Positions 1 through 7,391 of a stretch of 64,000 nt of DNA are shown here, piece by piece. The position numbers and the translations under genes are program-made. The notes under the pieces are model-generated. The model was given only the letters and a program-made list of their open reading frames with translations. It made no database searches and was not told the origin of the DNA. The stretch is from Ornithinicoccus hortensis (GTDB taxonomy: Bacteria; Actinomycetota; Actinomycetes; Actinomycetales; Dermatophilaceae), in the NCBI RefSeq assembly GCF_006716185.1, contig NZ_VFOP01000001.1, forward strand, positions 2,914,001 through 2,978,000, given 5' to 3'. Every line of letters begins with the position of its first letter. The first letter of the stretch is position 1.

Positions 1-693
1 TACGCCGCCGAGCAGGAGGACGGCCCCGTCTACCTGCTCGCCGCCGACTACCAGGCGGGCCTGGACGAGACGACCGGCTTCAAGGAGACCTTCGAGCCGG
101 CCGGCGGCGAGATCGCCGACGAGGTCTACACCCCATTCCCGGACACCAGCAACTTCCAGCCGTTCCTGAGCAACCTGCAGAGCTCGGGCGCCGGGGCCGT
201 CTTCACCTTCTACGCCGGGGGTGCCGCCGTGGAGTTCGTCAAGCAGTACGACCAGTTCGGCCTGGCCGGTGAGATCACCCACTACTCCGCGGGCTTCCTC
301 ACCGAGGGCAGCGTGCTGGACGGGCAGGGCGACTCCGCGCTCGGCACGCTCACCGCGATGAACTACTCGGCGGACCTGGACAACGAGGTCAACGAGGCGT
401 TCGTGGCGGACTACCAGGAGAAGACCGGGATGCTGCCGACCACCTACGCGGCGGCCTCCTACGACGCGGCGGCGGTGCTCGACAAGGCGATCGAGGCCAG
501 CGGCGACGACCTGTCCTCGGAGAGCCTGAACGCCGCCATCGGCGAGGTGGGCGAGATCGACAGCCCCCGCGGGACCTGGGAGTTCAACGACAACGGCACG
601 CCGATCCAGATGTGGTACCTGCGCGAGGTCCAGGAGGTCGACGGCGAGCTGCGCAACGTCGTGGTCGAGGAGCTCGGCACGCTCGGCGACTGA
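1..693 (+). CDS. Branched-chain amino acid/aromatic-type ABC transporter substrate-binding protein (3' part)
   Basis: The reading frame is open from base 1, so the 5' end lies outside the window; 230 residues remain. The visible part is the C-terminal portion of a type-I periplasmic binding protein of the LivJ/LivK class (Peripla_BP_6), with the family-like stretches LQSSGAGAVF and AAASYDAAAVL and a late DSPRGTWEFN segment typical of these proteins. It would be a lipid-anchored extracytoplasmic receptor. It is followed after 93 bases by a complete LivHMGF set on the same strand, so it is the receptor of that importer. The catabolic cluster just downstream suggests that the ligand may be an aromatic acid rather than an amino acid; that is inference. 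Confidence 0.88.
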   Translation, partial: YAAEQEDGPVYLLAADYQAGLDETTGFKETFEPAGGEIADEVYTPFPDTSNFQPFLSNLQSSGAGAVFTFYAGGAAVEFVKQYDQFGLAGEITHYSAGFLTEGSVLDGQGDSALGTLTAMNYSADLDNEVNEAFVADYQEKTGMLPTTYAAASYDAAAVLDKAIEASGDDLSSESLNAAIGEVGEIDSPRGTWEFNDNGTPIQMWYLREVQEVDGELRNVVVEELGTLGD

Positions 694-786
694 CCCGGGT
701 CGCCCGGTCCCCGGCGCGCCACCCCTTGATGGGACGTCACCCCTGATGAGTTCGACCCACCCGACGACGATGAGGAAGCTACCCCC

Positions 787-1665
787 GTGCTGAGCTGGTT
801 CGACGCCAACGTCATCAGCATGGTGGACGGCGTGGCCTACGGCCTGCTGCTGTTCACCCTCGCCGTGGGATTGTCCCTGGTGTTCGGCATGATGGACGTG
901 CTGAACCTGGCCCACGGCACCCTGTACCTGCTGGGCGCCTACACGGCATATCTGCTGTCCGACGGTTCCCTGCTCGGGATCCTGCTGGCCGTGCTGGCCG
1001 GCATCGCGGTCGGGGTGCTCGGCGGGTTCGTGCTGGCGGCGATGACCCAACCCCTCGCCGCGCGCGGCCACCTGGACCAGGCGGTGCTCACCCTCGGGGT
1101 CTCCTTCATCGTGGCCGAGCTGCTGTTCGCCGGGTTCGGCTCGCAGCGGCTGCCGACCGCTCCCCCGTCGGCGCTGTCCGGGACGCTCTCGGTCCTCGGG
1201 CACAGCTACCCGCTCTACCGACTCGTCTTCATCGGGATCGCGGCGCTGCTGGCGGTGCTCTGCTACGTGGTCTTCGAGCGCAGTTCGCTCGGCGCGCTCG
1301 TGCGGGCCACCGTCGCCGACCGGGACATGGTGCGGGCGATGGGCGTGGACACCCGCAAGGTGCTCTTCGGGGTGTTCGGCTTCGGCGCGGCGCTGGCCGC
1401 GGTCGGCGGGGTGCTCGGCGCACCGATCATCGCGCCCGGCCCCGGGGTGGACGAGAGCGTCCTCGTGCTCTCCCTCGTGGTCGTGGTGATCGGCGGGCTG
1501 GGCTCGGTCCGGGGCGCGCTCATCGGCGCGCTGATCATCGGCCAGGTCCAGACGCTCGGGGTGGCCGTGATGCCGACCTACTCGGCCTTCCTGCTGTTCG
1601 GCGCGATGCTCGTGGTGCTGGTCTGGCGACCGCAGGGACTCGGCCGCAAGGCGGTGGCCACGTGA
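787..1665 (+). CDS. livH: LivH-type ABC transporter permease
   Basis: 292 residues, the usual length for LivH permeases. The protein is almost entirely hydrophobic, with about eight membrane segments. It carries the family features LNLAHGTLYLLGAY near residue 40 and the late GGLGSVRGALIGALIIG segment that contacts the ATPase. The GTG start at 787 follows a GAGGAAG ribosome-binding site at about 772. It overlaps the next permease by 4 bases (GTGA), so translation of the two is probably coupled. It forms the inner-membrane channel with the LivM homologue. Substrate is inferred only from context. Confidence 0.9.
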   Translation: MLSWFDANVISMVDGVAYGLLLFTLAVGLSLVFGMMDVLNLAHGTLYLLGAYTAYLLSDGSLLGILLAVLAGIAVGVLGGFVLAAMTQPLAARGHLDQAVLTLGVSFIVAELLFAGFGSQRLPTAPPSALSGTLSVLGHSYPLYRLVFIGIAALLAVLCYVVFERSSLGALVRATVADRDMVRAMGVDTRKVLFGVFGFGAALAAVGGVLGAPIIAPGPGVDESVLVLSLVVVVIGGLGSVRGALIGALIIGQVQTLGVAVMPTYSAFLLFGAMLVVLVWRPQGLGRKAVAT

Positions 1666-2687
1666 GCCCCGTCCTCACCGGGGACCGCACCCGGATGATC
1701 CCGTATGCCGTGGGGCTGGTCCTCCTCGTGGTGCTGCTCGCCCTGCCGTGGTACCTGAGCGCCTACACGATCTCCACCGTCTCCCGGATCTTGGTCTTCG
1801 GCCTGCTGGCGATGAGCGTGAACCTGCTCACCGGCATCACCGGGCTCCCCACCCTGGGGCAGGCCGCCTACTTCGGCGTGGGCGCCTACACCGGCGCGAT
1901 CGTGGCCACCCGGCTTACCGAGGTCGGTCCGCTGCAGCTCGTGCTGTGCGCCCTGGCGGGGGCGGTCGCCGCGGCCGTGACCGGTCCGGTCGCGGTCCGG
2001 GCGCGCGGCGTCCCGTTCCTGATGATCACCCTGGCCATCGGCGAGATCGGCTACAGCGCCGCGGGCCGGATGGACGGGGTCACCGGCGGCACCGACGGGT
2101 TCCGCGGCATCCCACCGGTCGTGCCGCTGCCCGGCATGGAGCCGCTGACCAACGACGGCCTCGTCTACTACTACGTGCTGGCCTGCTTCCTGCTGCTCTA
2201 CGGCCTGGTCGCGATGCTCCTGCGCTCCCCGTTTGGCCTGGCGCTGCGGGGGCTGCGCGACAACGAGGCGCGGCTGCGGGCGGTCGGCTACCCCACGACC
2301 CGGTATGCCCTGGCCGGCTACGTGCTGGCCGGGACCCTCGCCGGGGCGGCCGGGTCGCTGTGGACGACCGTGCAGCGCTTCGTGTCCCCGGGCGACATGG
2401 GCTTCGGCGTCGCGGCCCTGGCGCTGCTGGCCGTCATCATCGGCGGCGCCGGCTCGATGTGGGGCGCGGTCCTCGGCGCGGGCCTGTGCATCTGGGTGCG
2501 CGACTACCTGGGCAACATGGTCGCCGGCCACGGCGAACTCCTCCTGGGCGTGCTGTTCGTCCTCGCCGTCTACCTGCTGCCCCGCGGCGTCGCCGGCTTC
2601 CGGCTCCCGCGCGGGGGCGGACCGACCGAGGGTGTCGAGGGTGCCGAACCCGCCGGCATCGGGGCGTCGGCGGGTGGTGAGTCATGA
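1662..2687 (+). CDS. livM: LivM-type ABC transporter permease
   Basis: 341 residues, close to the family norm. Hydrophobic throughout, with the LivM hallmark NLLTGITGLPTLGQAAYFGVG near residue 55 and the C-terminal GGAGSMWGAVLGA loop expected to couple to the nucleotide-binding subunit. The GTG start overlaps livH by 4 bases and the stop overlaps livG by 4 bases (ATGA). The last 25 residues are Gly/Glu-rich and likely cytoplasmic. It is the second membrane subunit of the importer. Two GTATGCC heptamers lie inside the gene (about 1703 and 2303). Confidence 0.9.
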   Translation: MSPVLTGDRTRMIPYAVGLVLLVVLLALPWYLSAYTISTVSRILVFGLLAMSVNLLTGITGLPTLGQAAYFGVGAYTGAIVATRLTEVGPLQLVLCALAGAVAAAVTGPVAVRARGVPFLMITLAIGEIGYSAAGRMDGVTGGTDGFRGIPPVVPLPGMEPLTNDGLVYYYVLACFLLLYGLVAMLLRSPFGLALRGLRDNEARLRAVGYPTTRYALAGYVLAGTLAGAAGSLWTTVQRFVSPGDMGFGVAALALLAVIIGGAGSMWGAVLGAGLCIWVRDYLGNMVAGHGELLLGVLFVLAVYLLPRGVAGFRLPRGGGPTEGVEGAEPAGIGASAGGES

Positions 2688-3544
2688 GCGGTCCGGACAC
2701 ACGGCATACCGGGTCCGCGGCGGCGCCCGCCCACGCGCTGGAACTGGACGGCGTCTCCCAGCACTTCGGCCACCTCAAGGCGGTCGACGAGGTGACCCTG
2801 CAGGTCGCGCCGGGCAGCCGGCACGCGATCATCGGCCCGAACGGCGCCGGCAAGTCGACCCTCTTCGCGCTCATCGCGGGGACCCGTCGCGCCACCGCCG
2901 GGCGGGTGGTCCTCGCCGGGCAGGACGTCACCGCGCTGCGCGAGCACGAACGCGTGCAGCGCGGGCTGGTCCGGACCTTCCAACACTCCTCGCTGTTCCT
3001 GCGCGGCACGGTGCTGGAGAACATCGTGCTCGCCGCCCAGCAGGTCTCGGGGCAGTCCTGGGGCATGTTCCGGCCGGTGTCCCGCCGCCGGGCGCTGCTC
3101 GGGGAGGCGCACGAGCTGCTGCGCCAGGTCGGGCTGCAGGACCGGCACGGCGCTCCCGCGGGCTCCCTCTCGCACGGCGAGCGGCGCCAGCTCGAGGTCG
3201 CCGTCGCCCTCGCCTGCCGACCGAGCGTCGTGATGCTCGACGAGCCCGCCGCCGGGATGTCCCCGGCCGAGACGCACCGGCTCACCGAGCTCATCCACGA
3301 CCTCCCCGGGACGGTGACCGTGCTCCTGGTCGAGCACGACCTCGACCTCGTCTTCGGGCTCGCCGACCGGGTCAGCGTGCTGCACCTGGGCCGGCACCTG
3401 ATGACCGGCAACCCCGCCGAGGTCCGGGCCAGCGACGCCGTCCAGGAGGCCTACCTCGGCGCCACCGACACCAGCGAGCTGTTCCCGGAGGGGCTGGAGA
3501 GCGACCTCCCGGCGCCGACCACCGAGACGGGAGGCACCCCGTGA
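2684..3544 (+). CDS. livG: LivG-type ABC transporter ATP-binding protein
   Basis: 286 residues. Walker A GPNGAGKST at residues 51-59, signature LSHGERRQ at about 163, Walker B VVMLDEP at about 185, then the switch histidine in LLVEHD. The LSHGE form of the signature and the conserved C-terminal extension (EVRASDAVQEAYLG) are typical of LivG rather than LivF. It hydrolyses ATP at the cytoplasmic face of the importer, paired with LivF. ATGA overlap with livM and GTGA overlap with livF show a tightly coupled operon. Confidence 0.9.
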   Translation: MSGPDTRHTGSAAAPAHALELDGVSQHFGHLKAVDEVTLQVAPGSRHAIIGPNGAGKSTLFALIAGTRRATAGRVVLAGQDVTALREHERVQRGLVRTFQHSSLFLRGTVLENIVLAAQQVSGQSWGMFRPVSRRRALLGEAHELLRQVGLQDRHGAPAGSLSHGERRQLEVAVALACRPSVVMLDEPAAGMSPAETHRLTELIHDLPGTVTVLLVEHDLDLVFGLADRVSVLHLGRHLMTGNPAEVRASDAVQEAYLGATDTSELFPEGLESDLPAPTTETGGTP

Positions 3545-4293
3545 GCGAGGCACCCTTCCTGCAGGTGTCCGGCCTGCGCTCCGGCTACGAAGGCTCGACC
3601 GTGCTGCACGGCGTGGACCTCACCGTCCCCGAGGGGTCGGTCGTCGCGCTGCTCGGCCGCAACGGGGTCGGCAAGTCCACCCTGATCAGCACGATCATGG
3701 GCCTGGTCAAGCCGTATGCCGGGTCCGTCCTCCTGGAGGGGACCGACGTCGCGGGCCACCGGGTCGATGCCATCGCCCGCGCCGGCGTCGGTCTCGTGCC
3801 GCAGGGGCGGCGGATGTTCGCCCCGCTCACGGTGGCCGAGCACCTCAGGCTGGCCGAGGACCAGGGCCGGCGGATCACCGGGCGGCGGGCCGCCGGCTCG
3901 GCCGGGGCCGAGCGTCCGTGGACCCTCGCGCGGGTCCTGGATCTGCTCCCCCGGCTCGGCGAACGGCAGCGCAACCGGGGTGACCAGCTCTCCGGGGGCG
4001 AGCAGCAGATGCTCGCCATCGCCCGGGCGCTGCTCACCAACCCGCGGCTGCTGCTGCTCGACGAGCCCTCCGACGGCCTCGCCCCGTCCGTGGTCCGGCA
4101 GGTCGGCGAGGTGGTCCAGGACCTGCTCACCGAGGGGCTGTCGATCCTGCTGGTCGAGCAGGACCTGCGCCTGGCCTTCTCGGTCGCCGACCGGGTCGCG
4201 GTGATGGACAAGGGGCGCATCGTGCTCGACACCACCGTGACCGACTTCCGCTCCGACGCCGCCCGCGCCCGGGCCCTGCTCGGCGTCGGTTAG
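3541..4293 (+). CDS. livF: LivF-type ABC transporter ATP-binding protein
   Basis: 250 residues from the GTG at 3541, which overlaps the livG stop by 4 bases. The open frame runs much further upstream, but only as an antisense-like shadow through livM and livG. Walker A GRNGVGKST at residues 39-47, signature LSGGEQQML near 150, Walker B LLLLDEPSDGL and the LivF-typical VPQGRRMF (Q loop) are all intact. It is the second ATPase of the importer. It is the last gene of the operon and faces the convergent PaaX-family gene across 27 bases with no clear hairpin. Confidence 0.9.
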   Translation: MSEAPFLQVSGLRSGYEGSTVLHGVDLTVPEGSVVALLGRNGVGKSTLISTIMGLVKPYAGSVLLEGTDVAGHRVDAIARAGVGLVPQGRRMFAPLTVAEHLRLAEDQGRRITGRRAAGSAGAERPWTLARVLDLLPRLGERQRNRGDQLSGGEQQMLAIARALLTNPRLLLLDEPSDGLAPSVVRQVGEVVQDLLTEGLSILLVEQDLRLAFSVADRVAVMDKGRIVLDTTVTDFRSDAARARALLGVG

Positions 4294-4320
4294 GCGCCGG
4301 CGGACTGACCCGCGCAGGCC

Positions 4321-5160
4321 TCAGGTGAGCGAGGAGACGAAGCGCTGGGCCGGCTCGTGCAGGCGGGCGTGGAGCCGGTGGAAGGTCTCCGCGGCTGTGA
4401 CACCCGTCCAGTCGGTGGGTAGCAGTTCGGGCGCCAGACCGGGGTCCAGGAACGGCAGCCGCCGCCAGGTGGTCACCACCGCCACGTGGTCGGCGAAGGC
4501 CTGCCCCTCGTCGGGGTCGCCCGTCGCCGCCTCCCACCGGGCCAGCACCGGCGCGAAGGTGTCGTTGAAGTCGCGGTAGAGCACGTCCAGTCCGTCCAGG
4601 TCCCACCAGGTGGCCGCCTCCCCCGCCATGTCACGGAAGCCCAGGTAGTCGGCGTGGAACAGGTCGACATACTCGGCGAGCTCCAGCCGCTCCAGGACGG
4701 ACCGGGTCTCCTCGGCCAGGTGGCCGGGGGCGATCCACACGCCGGGTCCCACGGTGCCGTAGCCGAGCCAGGTCAACCGGGAGCGCAGGGTGTGCCGCTT
4801 CTGACGCTCGGACTCGGGCACGCTGAACACCGCCAGCACCCACCCGTCGTCCAGGGTCGCGCGGGTCCGCCCGAAGATCCGCTGGTCGCCCTCGGTCAAC
4901 ACGTCCCGGGCATACGTCGACAGGGCGTAGCCGGCCAGGTTGTCGCGGCGCTCCGCCTCCAACAGGCCGCGCCGCTTCAGCCGGGAGATCGAGGAGCGCA
5001 CGGCCGGTTCGTCGACGCCGAGGCGTCCCATCAGCCGGATCAGCGAACTCACCGACAGCCAACCGCCGACCTCGCGGGCGAAGAGTCCGTAGATCGTCAC
5101 GATGTGCGCGCGGGGGCGCACCGCGGTCCCGGGGCCGCCTTCATCGTCGAGGTCCGACAC
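4321..5160 (-). CDS. PaaX-family transcriptional regulator
   Basis: 279 residues. The N-terminal winged helix (about residues 18-85) contains SLIRLMGRLGVDEPAVRSSISRL, and the C-terminal half has the PaaX domain hallmarks WLGYGTVGPGVWIAP and TWRRLPFLDPGLAPELLP. PaaX of E. coli represses phenylacetate genes and is released by phenylacetyl-CoA. This copy is divergent from a CoA-ligase pathway of the 2-aminobenzoate type and about 45 kb from the paa genes, so an aryl-CoA of the local pathway is the likelier effector (inference). GTG start at 5160 with AGGAG six bases upstream. It probably autoregulates through the shared 83-base intergenic region. Confidence 0.88.
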   Translation of the reverse strand: MSDLDDEGGPGTAVRPRAHIVTIYGLFAREVGGWLSVSSLIRLMGRLGVDEPAVRSSISRLKRRGLLEAERRDNLAGYALSTYARDVLTEGDQRIFGRTRATLDDGWVLAVFSVPESERQKRHTLRSRLTWLGYGTVGPGVWIAPGHLAEETRSVLERLELAEYVDLFHADYLGFRDMAGEAATWWDLDGLDVLYRDFNDTFAPVLARWEAATGDPDEGQAFADHVAVVTTWRRLPFLDPGLAPELLPTDWTGVTAAETFHRLHARLHEPAQRFVSSLT

Positions 5161-5172
5161 CAGCCGCTCCTA

Positions 5173-5210
5173 TCGCGAACTCTTGACTGTCGTAACTTGC
5201 GAAGCATACT
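5173..5210 (+). promoter_or_regulatory. Divergent regulatory region with sigma-70 promoter for the aromatic-CoA operon
   Basis: TTGACT (5183-5188) and CATACT (5205-5210) are separated by 16 bases, a good vegetative promoter reading right. Flanking it are two direct copies of T(C/T)GCGAA (5173-5179 and 5198-5204), possible half-sites for the divergent PaaX-type repressor. The promoter elements are read directly; the operator role is inference. Confidence 0.5.
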
Positions 5211-5249
5211 AGGAGGAGTCCCCGACGCCGACTCGAAGAGGCCATGCGC

Positions 5250-6890
5250 ATGCAGCTGTCCCGCTCCGCCCACGTCGACACCTTCTGTCGGGACAACCTC
5301 CCACCCCAGGACCAGTGGCCCGAGTTCCGCTTCGACATCCCCGGCGTGCAGTATCCCGAGCGCCTCAACTGCGCGGTCGAGCTGCTCGACAAGGTGATCG
5401 AGGAGCACGGCGGGGACCGGACCTGCCTGCTGACCCCGGCGGGCGAACGCTGGACCTACCAGGAGCTGCTCGACTCGGCCAACCGGATCGCCAACCACCT
5501 GGTCGACGACCTCGGCATCGTGCCGGGCAACCGGGTCATGCTCCGGGGGCCCAACAACCCCTGGCTGGTCGCCTGCTGGTTCGCCGTGCTGCGCGCCGGC
5601 GCCGTGGTGATCCCCACGATGCCGCTGCTGCGCCCGCGCGAGCTGCAGGTGATGGGCGAGATCGGCCGGTTCGACCTGGCCCTGTGCGACCACCGGTTCG
5701 TCGCGGACCTGGAGGCGGCGGGCATCCCCGAACTGCGGATCGTGGAGTATGCCGGGGAGGGCGCTGCCGACCTGGCCGCCCGGGTGGCCGACAAGTCCGC
5801 GACCTTCGAGCCGGTCGACACCGCCGCCGACGACGTCTGCACCCTGGCCTTCACCTCGGGCACCACCGGCAAGCCCAAGGCCACGATGCACTTCCACCGC
5901 GACATCCTGGCCAACGCGGACACCTTCTCCGCCGAGGTGCTCAAGCCGGTCGCCGACGACGTCTTCACCGGCACACCGCCGCTGGCCTTCACCTTCGGCC
6001 TGGGCGGCCTGGTGGTCTTCCCGATGCGGGTCGGGGCCTCCAGCCTGCTGATCGAGAAGACCACCCCGGCCGACCTCGCCGACCTGATCCAGGAGCACGG
6101 GGTGACCGTGTGCTTCACCGCCCCCACGGCATACCGCGCGATGCTCGCGGCGGGCAAGGCGCCCCAGCTGCGGGGCCTGCGCCGTGCCGTGTCCGCCGGG
6201 GAGCACCTGCCGGCCAGCACCTGGGAGGCGTTCCGGGAGCAGACCGGCCTGGCGATCATCGACGGCATCGGCTCGACCGAGATGCTGCACATCTTCATCT
6301 CCGCCGCCGACGGGGACATCCGGCCCGGCGCGACCGGCCGTCCGGTCCCCGGCTACCAGGCGATGATCCTGGACGCGATGGGCCAGCCCGCCCCCGACGG
6401 CACCCCCGGTCGACTCGCCGTCAAGGGCCCGACCGGCTGCCGCTACCTGGCCGACGAACGGCAGGCTGTCTACGTCCAGGACGGCTGGAATGTCACCGGC
6501 GACACCTTCGTCAGGGACGAGGACGGCTACTTCTGGTACCAGGCCCGCAGCGACGACATGATCGTCTCCTCGGGCTACAACATCGCCGCCCCCGAGGTCG
6601 AGGAGGCCCTGATGGCCCACCCCTCGGTGCTCGAGGTCGCCGTGGTCGGTATGCCGGACCCCGACCGGGGCGCGGTCGTCTCCGCCCACGTGGTGCTGAC
6701 CGAGGAGGCCGCCGCGGCCGCGGCCCAGGACGCCGACGCCGTCCGCAAGGAGCTGCAGGACCACGCCAAGGCCCAGATCGCCCCCTACAAGTACCCGCGC
6801 CGGGTCGAGTTCGTGGAGGCGCTGCCCCGCACCTCCACCGGCAAGGTGCAGCGCTACCGGTTGCGCGAACCCGACGGCCCGCGCCGATGA
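5250..6890 (+). CDS. 2-aminobenzoate-CoA ligase-type aryl-CoA ligase (benzoate-CoA ligase family)
   Basis: 546 residues from ATG 5250; an ATG two codons upstream (5244) is possible, but GAAGAGG at 5235-5241 is better spaced for 5250. ANL-superfamily adenylating enzyme: P-loop TSGTTGKPK near residue 200, DGIGSTEMLHIF near 340, TGDTF near 415, YQARSDDMI hinge near 430, and catalytic lysine in STGKVQRYRLR near the C-terminus. The N-terminus (FCRDNLPP) and DGIGSTEMLHIF match benzoate/2-aminobenzoate-CoA ligases. It activates an aromatic acid with ATP and CoA. First gene of the operon; ATGA overlap with the thioesterase. The anthranilate assignment rests on the fused monooxygenase/reductase downstream; salicylate or benzoate are alternatives. 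Confidence 0.85.
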   Translation: MQLSRSAHVDTFCRDNLPPQDQWPEFRFDIPGVQYPERLNCAVELLDKVIEEHGGDRTCLLTPAGERWTYQELLDSANRIANHLVDDLGIVPGNRVMLRGPNNPWLVACWFAVLRAGAVVIPTMPLLRPRELQVMGEIGRFDLALCDHRFVADLEAAGIPELRIVEYAGEGAADLAARVADKSATFEPVDTAADDVCTLAFTSGTTGKPKATMHFHRDILANADTFSAEVLKPVADDVFTGTPPLAFTFGLGGLVVFPMRVGASSLLIEKTTPADLADLIQEHGVTVCFTAPTAYRAMLAAGKAPQLRGLRRAVSAGEHLPASTWEAFREQTGLAIIDGIGSTEMLHIFISAADGDIRPGATGRPVPGYQAMILDAMGQPAPDGTPGRLAVKGPTGCRYLADERQAVYVQDGWNVTGDTFVRDEDGYFWYQARSDDMIVSSGYNIAAPEVEEALMAHPSVLEVAVVGMPDPDRGAVVSAHVVLTEEAAAAAAQDADAVRKELQDHAKAQIAPYKYPRRVEFVEALPRTSTGKVQRYRLREPDGPRR

Positions 6891-7291
6891 CCCGCGGGCC
6901 CGCCGTCCGGATCGAGCGGCAGGTGGACTGGATCGACACCGACGCCGCCGGCCACTACCACCACTCCAGCGTGATCCGCTGGGCCGAGGCGGCCGAGGCC
7001 GAGCTGCTCCGCCGGGTCGGGGCCCCGGACCTGACGCCGACGGTCCCCCGGGTCCGGTACGAGGTGGACTACCTGGACCGGCTCTACTTCCGGGACACCG
7101 CGCTGGTCGACCTGTGGGTCGACAAGGTGGGCACGAGCTCGCTGCGCTACGGCTTCGAGGTCACCCGGGCCGGTCACGGGCCGGCCGCACGGGGCGCGAT
7201 GACCTGCGTGCTGGTGGATCCCGGGACCGGCGCGAGCGCGCCCTGGCCGGCCGACCTCGCCCGACGTCTCGGGGGCGCACCCGGCGGCTGA
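6887..7291 (+). CDS. Hotdog-fold acyl-CoA thioesterase (4-hydroxybenzoyl-CoA thioesterase-like)
   Basis: 134 residues, the normal size for a single hotdog domain. The N-terminal WIDTDAAGHYHHSSVIRW motif is the active-site signature of the 4HBT family, where the Asp and the following His-rich helix bind the acyl-CoA. Start ATG 6887 overlaps the ligase stop by 4 bases. In this operon it may recycle CoA from dead-end aryl-CoA esters or release a ring-oxidised product; which of the two cannot be told from sequence. Similar thioesterases accompany aryl-CoA oxidation clusters. Confidence 0.82.
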   Translation: MTRGPAVRIERQVDWIDTDAAGHYHHSSVIRWAEAAEAELLRRVGAPDLTPTVPRVRYEVDYLDRLYFRDTALVDLWVDKVGTSSLRYGFEVTRAGHGPAARGAMTCVLVDPGTGASAPWPADLARRLGGAPGG

Positions 7292-7327
7292 CCGGCGGAC
7301 CCGACTGACGGCATACATGTCGATCTG

Positions 7328-7355
7328 TTGCCGGTCGTTCAATGGACAACATACC
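7328..7355 (+). promoter_or_regulatory. Possible internal promoter/operator before the fused monooxygenase
   Basis: The only sizeable gap in the operon (100 bases). TTGCCG (7328-7333) and CATACC (7350-7355) are spaced 16 bases, and TGTTG (7327-7331) and CAACA (7347-7351) form a dyad around them. A GGCATAC heptamer lies just upstream (7310). Weak promoter match; role inferred. Confidence 0.3.
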
Positions 7356-7391
7356 CTGATCGAGACCGAACCCGAGCCCTGGAGGAACCCC

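Noticed and set aside
2233-3540. Extension of livF into a 686-codon protein
   Set aside because: The upstream part overlaps livM and livG and has shadow composition; GTG 3541 with GTGA overlap is the natural start.
5211-5216. AGGAGG upstream of the CoA ligase as its ribosome-binding site
   Set aside because: It lies directly behind the -10 and more than 27 bases before any start; GAAGAGG at 5235-5241 fits better.
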